Part shown: positions 45,840 through 53,263 of the stretch, piece after piece
Layout: each line of letters begins with the position of its first letter
Numbering within the stretch: the stretch's first letter is position 1
NCBI RefSeq assembly: GCF_032163395.1
Contig: NZ_CP119968.1
Location: 1,783,501 to 1,847,500 of the forward strand
From: Gloeocapsopsis dulcis
GTDB taxonomy: Bacteria > Cyanobacteriota > Cyanobacteriia > Cyanobacteriales > Chroococcidiopsidaceae
Reading direction: 5' to 3'
Length of the DNA stretch: 64,000 nt
Notes under the pieces: generated by a model
Seen by the model: only the letters and a program-made list of their open reading frames with translations
What the model was told of the DNA's origin: nothing
Database searches by the model: none
Made by a program: the position numbers and the translations under genes

Positions 45840-46322
45840 CTATATTCCTCCTACGCCAGGATTGAGCTGAATCAATATCCAAGTGAGATAGGTGCCGATT
45901 GGTCCCCAAAGCATATATGGTAGGAGTAACCAAGACGCTGTTGTTGATACCTTACGGACAGAAATCGCCACAACATAAGCTAATATCGTTGCCAATCCGC
46001 CAAAAATTAATCCACCAACGAGACTACGTAATTCGACAACGACAGGACTATAGAGAGTTGTGAGGAGGCCGATCGCAATATATAACCCCATGAATAGCCA
46101 CGGGCGATCGCGTCTTGCACGGCGGGATTTTTCCCAGACTAAAATTGCTGAGATTGTGCCACAAATCCAAACAACTGCCCAAATCAGGGGAATCAATGAT
46201 TCAAAGGTTAACCATCCAGGGCGAGTTAAGTTTTGAAACCACGGATCTTGCAATGAAGTCAGTAGATTTCCTCCTAAAAAAATTGCTACTGAAACGGCAA
46301 GAATTATCCATCTAGCTTTCAT
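45840..46322 (-). CDS. TspO/MBR family protein
   Basis: A 160-residue membrane protein with five segments and many Trp residues. PGWLTFESLIPLIWAVVWIC matches the first conserved block of TspO; the last segment has LLLPYMLWGPIGTYLTWILI, in place of the usual WLPYLLWVSFATYLN block. TspO proteins bind or export tetrapyrrole intermediates and respond to oxygen or stress. The divergence of the C-terminal block suggests it belongs to the broader tryptophan-rich sensory sub-group. ATG 46322. Confidence 0.8.
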   Translation of the reverse strand: MKARWIILAVSVAIFLGGNLLTSLQDPWFQNLTRPGWLTFESLIPLIWAVVWICGTISAILVWEKSRRARRDRPWLFMGLYIAIGLLTTLYSPVVVELRSLVGGLIFGGLATILAYVVAISVRKVSTTASWLLLPYMLWGPIGTYLTWILIQLNPGVGGI

Positions 46323-46356
46323 AGTTAAGTTGGTAATTGAGTGCGACTTGTGACGA

Positions 46357-47121
46357 TTACTGATTAGCAGTAGCTAAAGGTTTGATAAAAATCATTATGT
46401 GTTGCGATGGCAGGATATTTTCAGCTTTTTGCCATTGCAATCCTACAAGTGCCATTTCTTTTTTTACTTGATTTTGAGTCATTTTGTGTAATCCCTTAAT
46501 TGGGATAAAAGGATTTTCTTTGCGATATTCAACTAGTACGACTTTCCCCCCTGGTTTGAGAGCTTTTGTAATACCTTGCATGACTTCATATGGATAAGAA
46601 AATTCATGATATGCATCTACCATTAGAGCTAAATCAATGCTACTTTCAGGTAAGTTAGGATTAGTAATACTACCTAAGATTGTCTCGACGTTAGTAATCC
46701 CTGTATCTTTTTTCAGAAACTCAATAATATCCAACATTTCAGGTTGAATATCTACTGCTAACACTTTTCCATCAGGTAGCTTTTGTGCCATCCGAAAGCT
46801 AAAGTAACCTGTCCCTGCACCGATATCTGCTACAACATCTGTGGTTTGCAGTTCCAGTGCATCTAATACCTTTTGTGGTTGTTCTTCTTCTCTACTGGGA
46901 CGTTCTAGCAATAGTGCTTCTGTATGTCCCATCACTTTGGCAATTTCACGCCCTTGGTAGAATTTACCAATACCATCAGGACTGTGTATGGTGTGATACT
47001 GATAATTCTGACTGTTATCTACAGATGGAGTTGCTGCAAGTGTTGTGCAACTCATCAAAACTGTGCAACACACTAATATATACAGTTGAAATATTTTAAG
47101 TTTTAGTTGGTTCCAAAACAT
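46357..47121 (-). CDS. exported (lipoprotein-like) SAM methyltransferase
   Basis: A 254-residue protein with an N-terminal hydrophobic segment ending in a lipobox-like VLMSC (residues 21-25), then a class I methyltransferase: VVADIGAGTGYFSFRMA (motif I), VLAVDIQPEMLDII, and LALMVDAYHEFSYPYEVM. KALKPGGKVVLVEYR follows. The fold is complete. An outer SAM enzyme is odd because SAM is cytoplasmic; proteins of this type recur in cyanobacteria and proteobacteria, with no tested role that I can name. The hydrophobic segment might instead be a membrane anchor facing the cytoplasm. Confidence 0.82.
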   Translation of the reverse strand: MFWNQLKLKIFQLYILVCCTVLMSCTTLAATPSVDNSQNYQYHTIHSPDGIGKFYQGREIAKVMGHTEALLLERPSREEEQPQKVLDALELQTTDVVADIGAGTGYFSFRMAQKLPDGKVLAVDIQPEMLDIIEFLKKDTGITNVETILGSITNPNLPESSIDLALMVDAYHEFSYPYEVMQGITKALKPGGKVVLVEYRKENPFIPIKGLHKMTQNQVKKEMALVGLQWQKAENILPSQHIMIFIKPLATANQ

Positions 47122-47275
47122 AACTAAAGAAATACAAGTGATCAGACAAGGGTAGCTTGATGATTGTACTTCTTGTCTTAACGATATCGTCTATCTTCTG
47201 ATAGAAACATTGGTGTGTGTGCCTGAACTAATATCAAAAAAAGTAGTTTAGATTACAATCAGGCTACAAAAGCTT

Positions 47276-48241
47276 ATGAATCAAGATAGTGATCGCACAA
47301 ATAATCTTACTTCAACAGATGTAGCTGAAGCTGAGGAACGAGAAACAACCCAAGCTGCGGAACGAAAGGCAAATAGCGTTGCAGATGTCGTATCACCAGA
47401 AACACTCGTTGTCAATGAACCACCACCCAAACCGGATTATCCTCGATATCGAGTCAGCCCAGATGAACGTATTAGACTTACTGATATTAGTCCCGATACT
47501 TGCGAACACTACAAAAAGAAGAAATATGTAGAACAGGAACTAGAAATTCAAAGGAAGCGGTTGGCAGTGTTACAAGAACGCTTGTACGCTGAAAATGAGC
47601 GTAGTGTTTTGATTGTTTTGCAGGCAATGGATACGGGAGGAAAAGATGGCACAATCAAGCACGTTTTTCGAGGAATCAATCCACAAGGTTGTCAAGTTTG
47701 GTCGTTTAAAAAGCCTACCGACGAAGAACTAAGTCATGACTTTTTGTGGCGCTATCACCGCCGCGCACCACGTCGAGGAATGATTACTATTTTCAACCGA
47801 TCGCACTACGAAGATGTTTTGATTGTGCGGGTGAAAGATCTAGTTTCTGAAGAAGTTTGGCGTCAGCACTATCGCGTCATTAACGAGTTTGAGCACATGC
47901 TGACGTTAGATAATATTGTTGTCGTTAAGTTCTTCTTGCATATTTCCAGAGACGAACAACGCCGGAGATTAGAAAGTCGTTTGGAAGATCCAGATAAGCG
48001 CTGGAAGTTTTCGATTAATGATGTCAATGAGCGCAAATTATGGGACGATTACCAACAAGCTTACGAAGATGCAATTAATAATTGTTCAACGGCTTATGCA
48101 CCTTGGTATGTCGTACCCTCGAATAAAAAGTGGTATCGTAATTTGGTGATTGCGAGAGCGATCGCTGATACTCTAGAAGCGATGAATCCTCAATATCCGG
48201 CTGCTGCTGAAGGACTGAAAAACATTGTGATTCCGAGATAA
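47276..48241 (+). CDS. ppk2: polyphosphate kinase 2 family protein
   Basis: A 321-residue PPK2. The Walker A-like loop is LQAMDTGGKDGTIKHVFRG, followed by the lid PTDEELSHDFLWRYHRRAP and IFNRSHYEDVLIVRV, the signature of polyphosphate:AMP/ADP phosphotransferases. The first ~65 residues are a low-complexity acidic extension before RYRVSPDERIRLTDI, which starts the PPK2 domain. These enzymes use polyphosphate to phosphorylate nucleoside mono- or diphosphates. Class (I, II or III) cannot be told safely by eye. Confidence 0.93.
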   Translation: MNQDSDRTNNLTSTDVAEAEERETTQAAERKANSVADVVSPETLVVNEPPPKPDYPRYRVSPDERIRLTDISPDTCEHYKKKKYVEQELEIQRKRLAVLQERLYAENERSVLIVLQAMDTGGKDGTIKHVFRGINPQGCQVWSFKKPTDEELSHDFLWRYHRRAPRRGMITIFNRSHYEDVLIVRVKDLVSEEVWRQHYRVINEFEHMLTLDNIVVVKFFLHISRDEQRRRLESRLEDPDKRWKFSINDVNERKLWDDYQQAYEDAINNCSTAYAPWYVVPSNKKWYRNLVIARAIADTLEAMNPQYPAAAEGLKNIVIPR

Positions 48242-48310
48242 AGTCGCTAGTGGTTTGTGACTAGATAAGGGTATTGTTGATTGTTACCTATTGACTTTTA
48301 CTCATAAACA

Positions 48311-48329
48311 AATGAAAATGATTTGCATT
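48311..48329. promoter_or_regulatory. Fur-box-like palindrome
   Basis: The 19-base AATGAAAATGATTTGCATT differs from its own reverse complement at only the centre and two mirror positions, and it has the AAT-rich hexamer pattern of Fur boxes. It lies about 180 bases before the AraC-type pseudogene, in the position expected for an iron-controlled siderophore-uptake operon. Fur binding is inferred from pattern only. Confidence 0.55.
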
Positions 48330-48491
48330 TAGTTGCTAATTTATTACTGCTCATACTCACTAATTGCTTTGCAGTATACAAAAAACTGTGAAGATCGCGA
48401 TCGCCCATACAGATTATCAAGCACTGTGGTAAGAGAGTAACCTAAAGCCACAGCACCCTGATTCTATGGATCGTCAGGACATCATCGAAGT

Positions 48492-48763
48492 ATGTCCCTA
48501 TTACTAGAATTAGCGCGACAAGTCGGCTTGAATGACTACAAGCTAAAGATTAGTTTTCGGTAAGTATTTGGGACAACAGCTTTTGGATATTTGCACGAGG
48601 TTCGCATGGAGCGATCGCGTCAGTTATTGTTAGAAAATCGCATGAGTGTTAAAAGGTTGCACGGGCGGTAGGATATGCCAATCAGAGTCGTTTCGCGGCT
48701 GCGTTTCGCAAGCGATTTGGTGTTAATTCTAAATCTTGTAGTGTAAATCGAGGTACGGATTAG
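48492..48763 (+). pseudogene. AraC/PchR-type regulator, C-terminal HTH remnant
   Basis: The stretch encodes the double helix-turn-helix domain of AraC regulators: LLLELARQVGLNDYKLKI, a TAA stop where Gln is expected, then VFGTTAFGYLHEVRMERSR and QLLLENRMSVK. One base is missing after SVK, and the next frame gives ARAVGYANQSRFAAAFRKRF and GVNSKSC. So one nonsense mutation and one frameshift have killed it. The N-terminal domain is gone. The sequence is of the PchR group that controls siderophore receptors. Confidence 0.82.
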
Positions 48764-48796
48764 GGATAATTAAGAAGACCCCCTGTAGAATCTATA

Positions 48797-48850
48797 GATG
48801 CCCTTCGACTAAAGTCGAGGATACCCAAACAAAGTGTGCCTCCGCACACT
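48797..48850 (+). repeat. dispersed palindromic repeat (copy B)
   Basis: Carries CGACTAAAGTCG, then ATACCCAAAC and GTGTGCCTCCGCACAC. It is the reverse-complement counterpart of the element at 24511-24563. Both copies sit at borders of decaying regions. Confidence 0.7.
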
Positions 48851-48934
48851 CAATAGTAAGAGTTTTACGAGTAATTCCACGGAGGTGGACTTTGTTTGTC
48901 TAGTGGTGAATTCATTCGCACTTGCATTCTGGTA

Positions 48935-49513
48935 ATGTCATTTCTTACGCTAAACTTACGTCCGACAATTGAGTTGACGGATGAACAGTTTGAACAAATC
49001 TACCGCAGTAACCCAGAATTGCGACTTGAGCGTACTGCGAGTAGGGAATTAGTTATTATGTCACTAACTGGCAGTGAAACTGGAGGGCGAAATTCCAGCA
49101 TGATGGGGTAGCTTTGGGCATGGAATCAGCAAAGTCGTCTTGGAAAAACTTTTGATTCTTCAACAGGATTTAAACTTCCAAATGGCGCGACTCGTCCAGA
49201 TGCAGCTTGGATCTCGCTGAAACGATGGGAAACTTTAACTGCGGCACAAAGACGCGGGTTTGCACCGATTTGTCCTGACTTTGTAGTATAGTTGCGTTCT
49301 CCAGGAGATGATAAAGTAATGATTCAAGCAAAGATACGGGAATATATAGCAAATGGCTTGCGCTTGGGCTGGTTGATTGACCCTGAAGCGCGTTCGGTAG
49401 AAATTTATCGCACCGATCAGCCTGTAGAAACTATAGACAATCCTGTAACGCTTTCAGGAGAAGTCGTGTTACCTGGTTTTGTACTCGATTTGGCAGAAAT
49501 TTTTGGAGATTAG
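48935..49513 (+). pseudogene. Uma2 family endonuclease with two in-frame TAG codons
   Basis: A single reading frame from ATG 48935 to TAG 49511 gives a full Uma2 (DUF820) protein if two TAG codons are read through. The first (49109-49111) replaces the Gln expected before LWAWNQQSRLGKTFDSSTGF; the second (49289-49291) replaces the catalytic-region Glu in DFVV-LRSPGD. Other blocks are preserved: GATRPDAAWIS, YIANGLRLGWLIDPE, EVVLPGFVLDL. No frameshifts are present, so decay is recent. Uma2 proteins are PD-(D/E)XK nuclease-like and very numerous in cyanobacteria. Confidence 0.8.
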
Positions 49514-49593
49514 TCGTCAAAAAAATCCGTTTGGGATTCAGCGTGATCGCCTAAGTGCAGATAATGATATTAGAAGCAGTACGGAAAGGTTCA

Positions 49594-50154
49594 ATGAATA
49601 GTGTTGTTCTCAATCTAGAACCGATCGCACATTTAAGCGATGAGCAATTTTATCAATTGTGTCTTGCCAATCGTGATTTAAGCTTGGAAATGACTGCTGC
49701 AGGAGAATTAATTATTGTGCCACCCGTTGGCGGAGAAAGTGGAAATCAAGAAGCAGACTTAATTACAGACTTGAATAATTGGAATCGTCAAGCTAAATTA
49801 GGTAAAGTTTTTAGTTCGTCAACTATTTTTATTCTGCCAAATGGTGCAAAGCGTTCTCCTGATGCAGCTTGGGTAAAATTAGAGCGTTGGGAAGCTTTAA
49901 CACCCGAACAGCGCAAAAAATTTCCGCCACTGGTACCCGATTTTGCGATTGAACTGCGTTCCGAGACAGATCGACTGCAACCTATTCAAGCAAAAATGCA
50001 AGAGTATATAGAAAATGGTTTGTGTTTGGGCTGGCTAATTAATCCTCAAGATCAGCAAGTAGAAATCTACCGATCCCAAGCTGTAGAAGTAGTTCAAATG
50101 CCAGCGATTCTTTCTGGAGAAGATGTCTTACCTGGTTTTGAGTTGCAAGTGTAG
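49594..50154 (+). CDS. Uma2 family endonuclease
   Basis: A 186-residue intact Uma2/DUF820 protein. LSDEQFYQLCLANRDLSLE starts the domain; GAKRSPDAAWVKLERWEAL supplies the first acidic residue, PDFAIELRSETDRLQPIQAK the Glu and Lys, and YIENGLCLGWLINPQ the end of the fold. I choose ATG 49594 because GGAAAGG lies six bases upstream; the longer frame from 49555 starts with a non-ATG codon. It stands just downstream of its broken paralogue in the same orientation. Confidence 0.9.
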   Translation: MNSVVLNLEPIAHLSDEQFYQLCLANRDLSLEMTAAGELIIVPPVGGESGNQEADLITDLNNWNRQAKLGKVFSSSTIFILPNGAKRSPDAAWVKLERWEALTPEQRKKFPPLVPDFAIELRSETDRLQPIQAKMQEYIENGLCLGWLINPQDQQVEIYRSQAVEVVQMPAILSGEDVLPGFELQV

Positions 50155-50412
50155 CTAAGCAATTCGTTTAAATGTACTTATGATGTAGCGCGATCGCGCA
50201 TAAATTTGCTGCTAGATTGACAAAGTTCACGTGAGTTTGGCATAAATCCTAGTTCTTGATGCTGCAATGTTCCAGCTTATAACTAAAAAATTCCGTCGCG
50301 TAGCAGACGCGATCGCCTAAATCACTCTATAGTTTGCTTTAGCTTTCTGGCAAAGAATTTGCAATGAGGTGAGTTCACAAGGCAAGTGACATTTAGTATT
50401 GGCGTGGGTGAC

Positions 50413-50751
50413 ATGAGGCAACAGCGATTGATTGGTTTGATGCTAGTGGGAATGGTGTGGGCGATCGCCATCCCGCCTGTCGCAGCACAAGAAGAGATAC
50501 CGAGTAAAACGCTTGCAGAATTGATCGCAGCAGAGACGAGGAAACTAAAGACTGTTGACATCGCGCAAAATGTGCCGACACAAGTTACTGGAGTGCGCGT
50601 CTTTGATACTGGTACAGGATTGGAAATCATTTTAGATGCAGGGCAATTGTCGCAACCAGCTACCTCGGTTGTCGGTAATACTTTAAATTGCAGATATTCC
50701 AAACGCAGTACAGAGTTTACCGCGAGTGTTCCCACTTCCAAAAGTAACTAG
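50413..50751 (+). pseudogene. N-terminal fragment of a TonB-dependent siderophore receptor
   Basis: A 112-residue frame with an export signal (QRLIGLMLVGMVWAIAIPP, cleavage after VAA-QE) followed by an AMIN-type domain: VTGVRVFDTGTGLEIILD, then SVVGNTL. In cyanobacterial FhuA/FhuE-like receptors an AMIN domain precedes the plug and barrel. Here the sequence stops making sense after GNTLNCRYSK, and plug and barrel are missing. The 3' end runs 35 bases into the convergent CPBP gene. A short secreted peptide could be made, but it is most likely a relic. Confidence 0.72.
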
Positions 50752-51301
50752 AAACTAAGTTCGTCAGGATATGCGCTACAATTGGTACTAGCAAATTACC
50801 TGTGTATAAAGCACTACATCCTAGGAGAATACCTACTGCCGTTGCCCAAACAACATAGGGCCATTGCTCAGCGCTACTTAGGTGCAGTACACCGAAGCAG
50901 ATTCCTGATACAATCACCGCAGCTAGATTAAAACCAAATGCGGGCAACATCACACCGCGAAATAATAATTCTTCGCTGAGTCCTGGAAGCAGCCCTATCC
51001 AAATTAAATCAGCCCAATGTAAAGGTTTAAGAACTAACTCAAGGTAAAAATCAGCACTACGACGATACCTCGACCAAAGACGGTAGACAACCCAACTCGC
51101 GATCGCAATTGTTAATGCTATACCAAATCCATGCAGCAGAGCTGTTACAGTAAATTGCACATGTAGTAAATCAAAATTACCAAATTGCAACCATAGCTTA
51201 GAAACAATTAATAACAATAATGCGGTGACACCCATAGCAATTAAGATCTGGGTACGCGACAAGGGTTGAATGTTTGGGTCAAAACTTTGTTTTTTGGTCA
51301 C
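50717..51301 (-). CDS. CPBP family intramembrane glutamic protease
   Basis: A 194-residue membrane protein with about six segments. The catalytic motifs are SEELLFRG (Glu-Glu and Arg), FGVLHL (His) and HILTN (His/Asn near the end), all in place for the CAAX-protease/bacteriocin-processing family (ABI). It would cut within membranes or process prenylated or small peptide substrates. The start ATG 51301 gives a short polar N-terminus before the first segment. No bacteriocin gene was seen nearby. Confidence 0.92.
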   Translation of the reverse strand: MTKKQSFDPNIQPLSRTQILIAMGVTALLLLIVSKLWLQFGNFDLLHVQFTVTALLHGFGIALTIAIASWVVYRLWSRYRRSADFYLELVLKPLHWADLIWIGLLPGLSEELLFRGVMLPAFGFNLAAVIVSGICFGVLHLSSAEQWPYVVWATAVGILLGCSALYTGNLLVPIVAHILTNLVSSYFWKWEHSR

Positions 51302-51373
51302 TGTCTTAAAGGGCGAAGGCTTGTATCTGGCATCTTGCCTGGAATGGCTGATGGAAGGGCAATAGTAGTTATT

Positions 51374-52432
51374 TTAAGTCGCTAAGTAATGCATAGATGA
51401 AATAACAGAGCTAAGCGCAGTAGGTGTAATTCCTGCTTTGTGAGTAGCTAATACACCAATTGCTTCTAAGTAAGAGTTTACCTGTATTGTTTTAAGCCCC
51501 AATGGTTCTGGAGGAACATAAAGTTGTGTTTGATTTTCTTGTACTGTAATAATTTGGATGGAAGATTGACTAAGACTTAAAACTGCACTACCTCCACAAG
51601 CAGTTGCTGGGATAACAACAGCGTCAACTTGATTTACCCAAAGATCGTTTGCAGATAATTCATATTTTGTAACAAACTGTGGCGCACGGCTTAAGCCTAC
51701 AAGGACACTAGGTAAGAAAGTGTAGCCAATTTCTTCCGCAGCAGAACGCGGTGAGATATCAGGATCGAGGGGTAATGGTAACAAAGCGGGTGCATGGGCA
51801 CAAGGAACTTGAAATTCTCGGACAATTAAGTGGCTAATGACAGCTTCAGCGCCAGCAAGCGGGTCAACACCTTGACCGTGACGATATTGTTGTAGTGCAG
51901 GACTATCCATATCATCGGGGAAACGGGCAACAACAGCGATCGCGTCTACTCTTGCTTTGCTAATTAAAGTCTCTGCTGCACGTAGTAAAGTTCCAGTGTT
52001 TTGAATTGTTCCCCAACTTGTACCCGAATTTGATGTACGTAATTCTACGTCGATAGATGCATCAGTGACAACATAATCGAGTAAATTTAGTCCAAGAGTA
52101 GCACGGGTTGCTTCTGCGGCTTGCAGTTGCCGTAATTGTAAATCTGGTTCAATACTTTGGTCTAAGATCAAACCAATACGGTTTTGATGTACCGGACGTA
52201 AACCCCAGCATCCTGTAGCAAATTGATCGAGTCCGTAGCCTTCTACATAAAAAACATTAGGTAAAGACCAATATAACTGTGCGCCATTAAGAACATTCGG
52301 GTGAGTAATGAGGCGATCTGCAACTGAAGTGATCGCCCGCGCGACTGGCATGGCATCTCCGGCATATCCGCCAATTGCTGCACCAATACCAGTTGGTATA
52401 ATTAAAATAACAGTGTAAGGACGCTGGTTCAC
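51374..52432 (-). CDS. DUF3326 domain protein
   Basis: A 352-residue protein found throughout cyanobacteria and plants as DUF3326. ILIIPTGIGAAIGGYAGDAM starts the domain; HPNVLNGAQLYW, FYVEGYGLDQFATG and VVARFPDD follow, and CGGSAVLSLSQ lies late in the sequence. The glycine-rich opening looks like a nucleotide or cofactor site. It begins with GTG 52432. The next two genes in map order (58-residue protein, ferredoxin) are on the same strand with short gaps, suggesting one operon. Reaction unknown. Confidence 0.88.
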   Translation of the reverse strand: MNQRPYTVILIIPTGIGAAIGGYAGDAMPVARAITSVADRLITHPNVLNGAQLYWSLPNVFYVEGYGLDQFATGCWGLRPVHQNRIGLILDQSIEPDLQLRQLQAAEATRATLGLNLLDYVVTDASIDVELRTSNSGTSWGTIQNTGTLLRAAETLISKARVDAIAVVARFPDDMDSPALQQYRHGQGVDPLAGAEAVISHLIVREFQVPCAHAPALLPLPLDPDISPRSAAEEIGYTFLPSVLVGLSRAPQFVTKYELSANDLWVNQVDAVVIPATACGGSAVLSLSQSSIQIITVQENQTQLYVPPEPLGLKTIQVNSYLEAIGVLATHKAGITPTALSSVISSMHYLAT

Positions 52433-52444
52433 GCAGGTTTTGAG

Positions 52445-52621
52445 TTAATCATCTAAAGTAACAACGGCTTCGACAGTAGCTGTTTGTCGCTGGAGATCTA
52501 AAGCTGTAATTGCCCAGCGCAGCGGTTCCCCAGATAAGCGTAATTCTGCCTCAATTACCTTGGGAAGTAGTGCTGGAGAATCATGAAATTTGATTTCAGT
52601 GGTAATAAAATGCGTTGTCAT
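52445..52621 (-). CDS. small hypothetical protein (58 residues)
   Basis: An ATG-to-TAA frame at 52621-52445. The product starts TTHFITTEIKFHDSPALL, continues PKVIEAELRLSGEPLRWAIT and ends TVEAVVTLDD. It is a good strand-helix-strand pattern without low complexity. Gaps to the ferredoxin (15 bases) and the DUF3326 gene (12 bases) are operon-like. I know similar short genes from cyanobacteria but not a function; an accessory to the ferredoxin or the DUF3326 enzyme is plausible. Confidence 0.7.
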   Translation of the reverse strand: MTTHFITTEIKFHDSPALLPKVIEAELRLSGEPLRWAITALDLQRQTATVEAVVTLDD

Positions 52622-52636
52622 TTCTACTTACCCATA

Positions 52637-52963
52637 TCAACTGCGTTGAAACTGACCAAACTGTAAATCGTATACTTCGTCTTCCTTCTCTGTTTCGATC
52701 TTTAAATCAGAACGGGGATAGGAAACACAGAGTAAGGCGTAACCTTTTTGCTGGAGTTCAGGACTAAGCCCCATGCCGTCACTTTGTTCTACAGTACCTT
52801 CAAGCAGCAAAGCAGCACAAGTTGTACAAACACCTGCGTTGCAGGAACTAGGTAGATCTAAGCCAGCAGCACTTGCAGCACGTAAAATGATTTTGTCTTC
52901 GGGAACTTCAATTGTATGAGTTTGACCTTGGTGGTGAATTTGAACAGTATAAGTTTGAGGCAT
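52637..52963 (-). CDS. [2Fe-2S] ferredoxin, plant type
   Basis: A 108-residue ferredoxin. YTVQIHHQGQTHTIEVPED starts the beta-grasp fold; the cluster ligands are SSCNAGVCTTCAALL (Cys-x4-Cys-x2-Cys) and GYALLCVSYPRSD (fourth Cys). The C-terminal EDEVYDLQFGQFQ extension is longer than in photosynthetic PetF and typical of the chloroplast FdC2-like or other minor ferredoxins. It probably serves a special electron transfer reaction. First gene of the three-gene minus-strand unit. Confidence 0.92.
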   Translation of the reverse strand: MPQTYTVQIHHQGQTHTIEVPEDKIILRAASAAGLDLPSSCNAGVCTTCAALLLEGTVEQSDGMGLSPELQQKGYALLCVSYPRSDLKIETEKEDEVYDLQFGQFQRS

Positions 52964-53263
52964 AGACTAAAAAACCGTTTTACTAAATGCCGATTGAAAT
53001 ACGCAGTGTCAGCCATGATTTATTACTAACAAGTAATTGTATCCTGAGCAATTAGCTATTGGCTGTTAGAGCTTAGTAAGCTTCACCAGAAACCCATAAC
53101 TTCTATAGAAAAGAAAATGCGCAGCATCTTTATTCAAGCTTCCGACTTTCCGATCGTGGAGTTTAGCTAAAAGCTAATTGCTAACTGCTTTTTTTTGATA
53201 GACCGTATCATGGTCAACTGTAATTACGGTAACGCGGCGTTAACCTGGCAATAAAAAGACACA
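52964..53263. promoter_or_regulatory. divergent intergenic region (ferredoxin unit / acnB)
   Basis: This 300-base gap separates the minus-strand ferredoxin unit from the plus-strand acnB gene and must hold both promoters. A TTAGCT/AGCTAA hairpin with a later run of eight T occurs at about 53163-53197 but is weak as a terminator. No clear NtcA or Fur site was recognised. No gene is supported. Confidence 0.4.

Noticed and set aside
48935-49513. TAG read as a coding codon (pyrrolysine or suppressor)
   Set aside because: No such system is known in cyanobacteria, and other genes here use TAG as a normal stop (for example the HicB and brnT genes).
53160-53200. Terminator-like hairpin before acnB
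   Set aside because: The stem is about six A/T-rich pairs and the T run is displaced; too weak to call.
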